A stretch of DNA of 64,000 bases from NCBI GenBank assembly GCA_943914465.1, contig CALUCD010000005.1, forward strand, positions 124,001 through 188,000, given 5' to 3'. The first letter of the stretch is position 1. Every line of letters starts with the position of its first letter. A model generated the notes under the pieces. It was not told the origin of the DNA. It was given only the letters and a program-made list of their open reading frames with translations, and did no database searches. The translations under genes and the position numbers were made by a program. Positions 61,872 to 64,000 of this stretch are shown here, piece by piece. The stretch comes from an uncultured Corynebacterium sp. Its GTDB lineage: Bacteria; Actinomycetota; Actinomycetes; Mycobacteriales; Mycobacteriaceae.

Positions 61872-62636
61872 TTAGAAGTTCAACCGCCGCATAATCGGGG
61901 CCGGGATGTGCTGGAGCACAAATGAGATCGGCCCGAACAGCTTGTGCACAAACACCGTGCGCCCGCCACTGAGCGCTGTTCCCACAGCAGACTCCGCGAC
62001 CTGTTCCTTGTTCACCGTCAGCGGGGCCTCGTCGAGGCCTTCGGTCATCTTGGTGCGCACTTGACCTGGGCGTACCACGACCACGTTCACCCCGTCTTTA
62101 CGCAATGCCTCGCCGAGTTGCACATAGAAGCCGTCCATCCCCGCCTTGGCCGAGCCGTAGACAAAGTTCGACCGCCGCACCTTCATGCCGGCAACGGAGC
62201 TCAGCGCGATGATCGTGCCGTGGCCCTGGCGCTTCATCGCCTGGCCCAACAGCACGCCCACGGAGACGGGCGCGGTGTAGTTGGTTTGCGCCGCGGCAAC
62301 CGCCTTCTCCTGGTCCTGCCAGAGTTCCTCCTGGTCACCCAGGGTGCCAAACGCCACCACGGCCACGTCGACATCGCCGTGAGAGAACGCCTCGCTGATC
62401 ACACTTGGGTGGGAGGCGAAATCGACCGCGTCGAAGTCGATCACCCGCACATCAGCGGCGCCGGCGGCGGTGACGGTCTGCACCGCCGCGTCGATACGCG
62501 GCGAGTTCTGGCGTGCAGCGAGGGTGACCGTGGGATTGCCGCCGCGCGCGACGATCTCTCCCACAATGGCCAGGCCAATCTCGGACGTGCCGCCGAGGAG
62601 CAAGATGTGCTGTGCTTGTCCTACTGCATTGAGCAT
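61872..62636 (-). CDS. dprE2: Decaprenylphospho-ribose 2-keto-reductase DprE2
   Basis: The protein has 254 residues, a short-chain dehydrogenase fold. Cofactor motif LLGGTSEIGLAIV, catalytic Ser in IALSSVAG and YGSAKAGMDGFY (Tyr-x-x-x-Lys), and the C-terminal FVLQHIPAPIMRRL match DprE2. It reduces the 2-keto intermediate made by DprE1 to decaprenyl-phosphoryl-arabinose with NADH, the donor used by AftA and EmbC. It follows dprE1 by 29 bp. Confidence 0.93.
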   Translation of the reverse strand: MLNAVGQAQHILLLGGTSEIGLAIVGEIVARGGNPTVTLAARQNSPRIDAAVQTVTAAGAADVRVIDFDAVDFASHPSVISEAFSHGDVDVAVVAFGTLGDQEELWQDQEKAVAAAQTNYTAPVSVGVLLGQAMKRQGHGTIIALSSVAGMKVRRSNFVYGSAKAGMDGFYVQLGEALRKDGVNVVVVRPGQVRTKMTEGLDEAPLTVNKEQVAESAVGTALSGGRTVFVHKLFGPISFVLQHIPAPIMRRLNF

Positions 62637-62665
62637 GATGAAGTCCTTTCTTCAAGCGCCGGTGA

Positions 62666-64000
62666 TTAGGCCAGCTCGAGGCGACGCGACATGTCGGATG
62701 CGAACACGCCGGTGGGATCAATGGCGTTGCGGGTATCAATCCACGACTGCATCTCGGGATACATCGCGTGGAACTTCTCTGCGCTCGTGCGCGACTCCTT
62801 AGCCAAGTACAAGCGGCCACCGAACTCCATCACCTGGTCATCGAGGCGATCCAAGAACTCGTGCAAACCGTTGCGGATCGGGAAGTCAACGCAAACATTC
62901 CAGCCCTTCATCGGATACGACAACGGTGCACGGTTGCCCTCACCAAACAGCTTGAACACGTTCAGCGCGGTGTAGTGCCCGGAGGACTGAATTTGGTAAA
63001 TAATGTCCTTGAACGGCTCAACCGCATCGGTGGGCACCACGAACTGGTACTGCAAAAAGCCCGCGTCGCCGTAACCGCGGTTCCACTCACCAATCAAATC
63101 CAACGGCTGGTAGAACTGCGTCAAGTTCTTCACCTGATTCTTCGCCGGCCCACCCATGAGGTAGTAGGCCTCACCGATCATGGAAAGCGTGAGCTTGTTC
63201 ATCGTCCATGACGGGAAAATATCCGGCACCGTCATCAGCTGTGGGGCGTTGAACTTCAACGGGTCTTTCGCCAGCTTCGGTGCGAACTCTTCCAGCTGCG
63301 CCAAAGTGGCCAACGAGCCGCGGGAGATGGTCGAGCGGCCGGTCTTCGGCGGGGCGGAGATTGCATCAAACCAGGCAGATGAATACGTGTAGCCAGCTTC
63401 GGAGCCATCCGAGTGCGCTGCGATCGTCTCATCGAGCGTTTCAGTGCGCTCGGTGTCAGCGATGAAGTACGCCGTCTCCGTCTTCGTCATCTGGATCCGC
63501 GCCCGCAAAATGATGCCGGTCAGACCCATGCCACCAACAGTCGCCCAAAACAGTGTGCCGTCCGGGTCATCTGCGCTGCCGTCAGGCTCCAGGTGCAGCA
63601 CGCGCCCATCGGCCACCAGCAACTCCATTGACAACACGTGATCGCCGAAGGAACCTGCCGAGTGGTGGTTCTTGCCGTGAATGTCCGGCCCGATCGCACC
63701 ACCGATGGTGACCTGGCGGGTGCCCGGCAGCACCGGTACCCACAGGCCGTAGGGCAGCGCGGCCTTCATGAGCTGGTCCAGGGTCACACCAGCGTCCACG
63801 TCAACGATGCCGCTGGCCGGATCGATGGCGTGAATCTGGTTCAGCGGCTGCATGTCGATGACCAGCCCGCCGCCGTTTTGTGCCGGGTCGCCGTAGGAGC
63901 GGCCCATGCCGCGGGCAATCACACCGCGGCGTTGGGCTTCAGGCAGTGATGAGTTCTCGTCTGCGACCTGGGCGACGGCCGCTTTGATCACATCCACATC
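62666..64000 (-). CDS. dprE1: Decaprenylphospho-ribose 2-oxidase DprE1 (5' end cut by window)
   Basis: There are 444 residues in the window; the frame is open at the right edge, so the first residues lie beyond 64000. An FAD-binding vanillyl-alcohol-oxidase fold is shown by GMGRSYGDPAQNGGGL, GTRQVTIGGAIGPDIHGKNHH and HHSAGSFGDHVL. The active-site segment APLSYPMKGWNVCVDF holds the cysteine that in mycobacterial DprE1 is attacked by benzothiazinones. It oxidises decaprenyl-phosphoryl-ribose at C2. It is the first step to the arabinose donor. Confidence 0.95.
   Translation of the reverse strand, partial: DVDVIKAAVAQVADENSSLPEAQRRGVIARGMGRSYGDPAQNGGGLVIDMQPLNQIHAIDPASGIVDVDAGVTLDQLMKAALPYGLWVPVLPGTRQVTIGGAIGPDIHGKNHHSAGSFGDHVLSMELLVADGRVLHLEPDGSADDPDGTLFWATVGGMGLTGIILRARIQMTKTETAYFIADTERTETLDETIAAHSDGSEAGYTYSSAWFDAISAPPKTGRSTISRGSLATLAQLEEFAPKLAKDPLKFNAPQLMTVPDIFPSWTMNKLTLSMIGEAYYLMGGPAKNQVKNLTQFYQPLDLIGEWNRGYGDAGFLQYQFVVPTDAVEPFKDIIYQIQSSGHYTALNVFKLFGEGNRAPLSYPMKGWNVCVDFPIRNGLHEFLDRLDDQVMEFGGRLYLAKESRTSAEKFHAMYPEMQSWIDTRNAIDPTGVFASDMSRRLELA

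Noticed and set aside
1..64000. CRISPR array, rRNA operon or replication origin
   Set aside because: No regularly spaced 25-40 bp repeats, rRNA-like sequence or cluster of DnaA boxes was recognised. The 9-bp arrays are too short and lack spacers.

Overview
The window is high-GC actinobacterial DNA, and the gene set points to Corynebacterium, although no species can be fixed from sequence alone. Supporting evidence is the near-origin block rodA-pstP-fhaB-fhaA beside a tRNA-Leu, a DtxR-type iron box, a mycothiol-type ArsC, and the arabinogalactan genes embC, aftA, dprE2 and dprE1.

Layout. Positions 1-4.0 kb hold the cell-shape and phospho-signalling operon (rodA, pstP, fhaB, fhaA, minus strand). 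At 4.65 kb tRNA-Leu(CAG) begins an accessory region. A 23-bp copy of sequence spanning its 3' end recurs at 15.46 kb, next to a strong terminator that looks like the original tRNA terminator. Between the copies lie a Sec-secreted toxin-like gene with two paralogous downstream partner genes (5.3-6.9 kb), a truncated copy of a sister gene, and an IS21-family element (7.165-15.14 kb). The element's istA is degenerate, and its istB is split by a 5-kb arsenic resistance island (arsO, arsR, acr3, arsC, a 42-residue Cys-Cys protein, an ArsP-like permease, a second ArsR). A four-cysteine regulator sits tail to tail with flavohaemoglobin hmp at 15.6-17.4 kb. A second, decaying toxin/partner locus follows at 17.7-18.9 kb; there the toxin tail has been deleted and fused to the partner gene.

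Positions 19-34.8 kb look like ordinary chromosome: an MFS exporter, a DtxR-box gene, a DUF1540 protein, a three-domain glutaminase coupled to a GH13 enzyme, an M20 peptidase and TetR pair, a beta-lactamase-fold lipoprotein, AMP nucleosidase coupled to a sirtuin, a ROK regulator, a DUF885 protein and an AbrB-type transporter. Positions 34.8-37.4 kb are a graveyard of mobile DNA. A serine resolvase is split by a cassette carrying an ATP-grasp gene and the first part of an MFS gene, and an IS21 istA fragment lies beside it.

Positions 37.7-52.8 kb carry transport and metabolic genes (TSUP, APC antiporter, HrpB, ThpR, acetyltransferase, SDR, LysE, S4, VOC, a secreted serine-hydrolase-like protein), a small two-gene insertion at 47.4-48.8 kb, an M13 peptidase and a cutinase-like protein. 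Six short arrays with a 9-bp period are scattered through 34-52 kb, both inside unrelated genes (as in-frame tripeptide repeats) and between genes.

Positions 52.8-64 kb build the cell wall: embC and aftA, a two-component system lacking a membrane sensor with a divergent FtsX-type ABC transporter, then dprE2 and dprE1 (cut by the window end), which supply decaprenyl-phosphoryl-arabinose to AftA and Emb.
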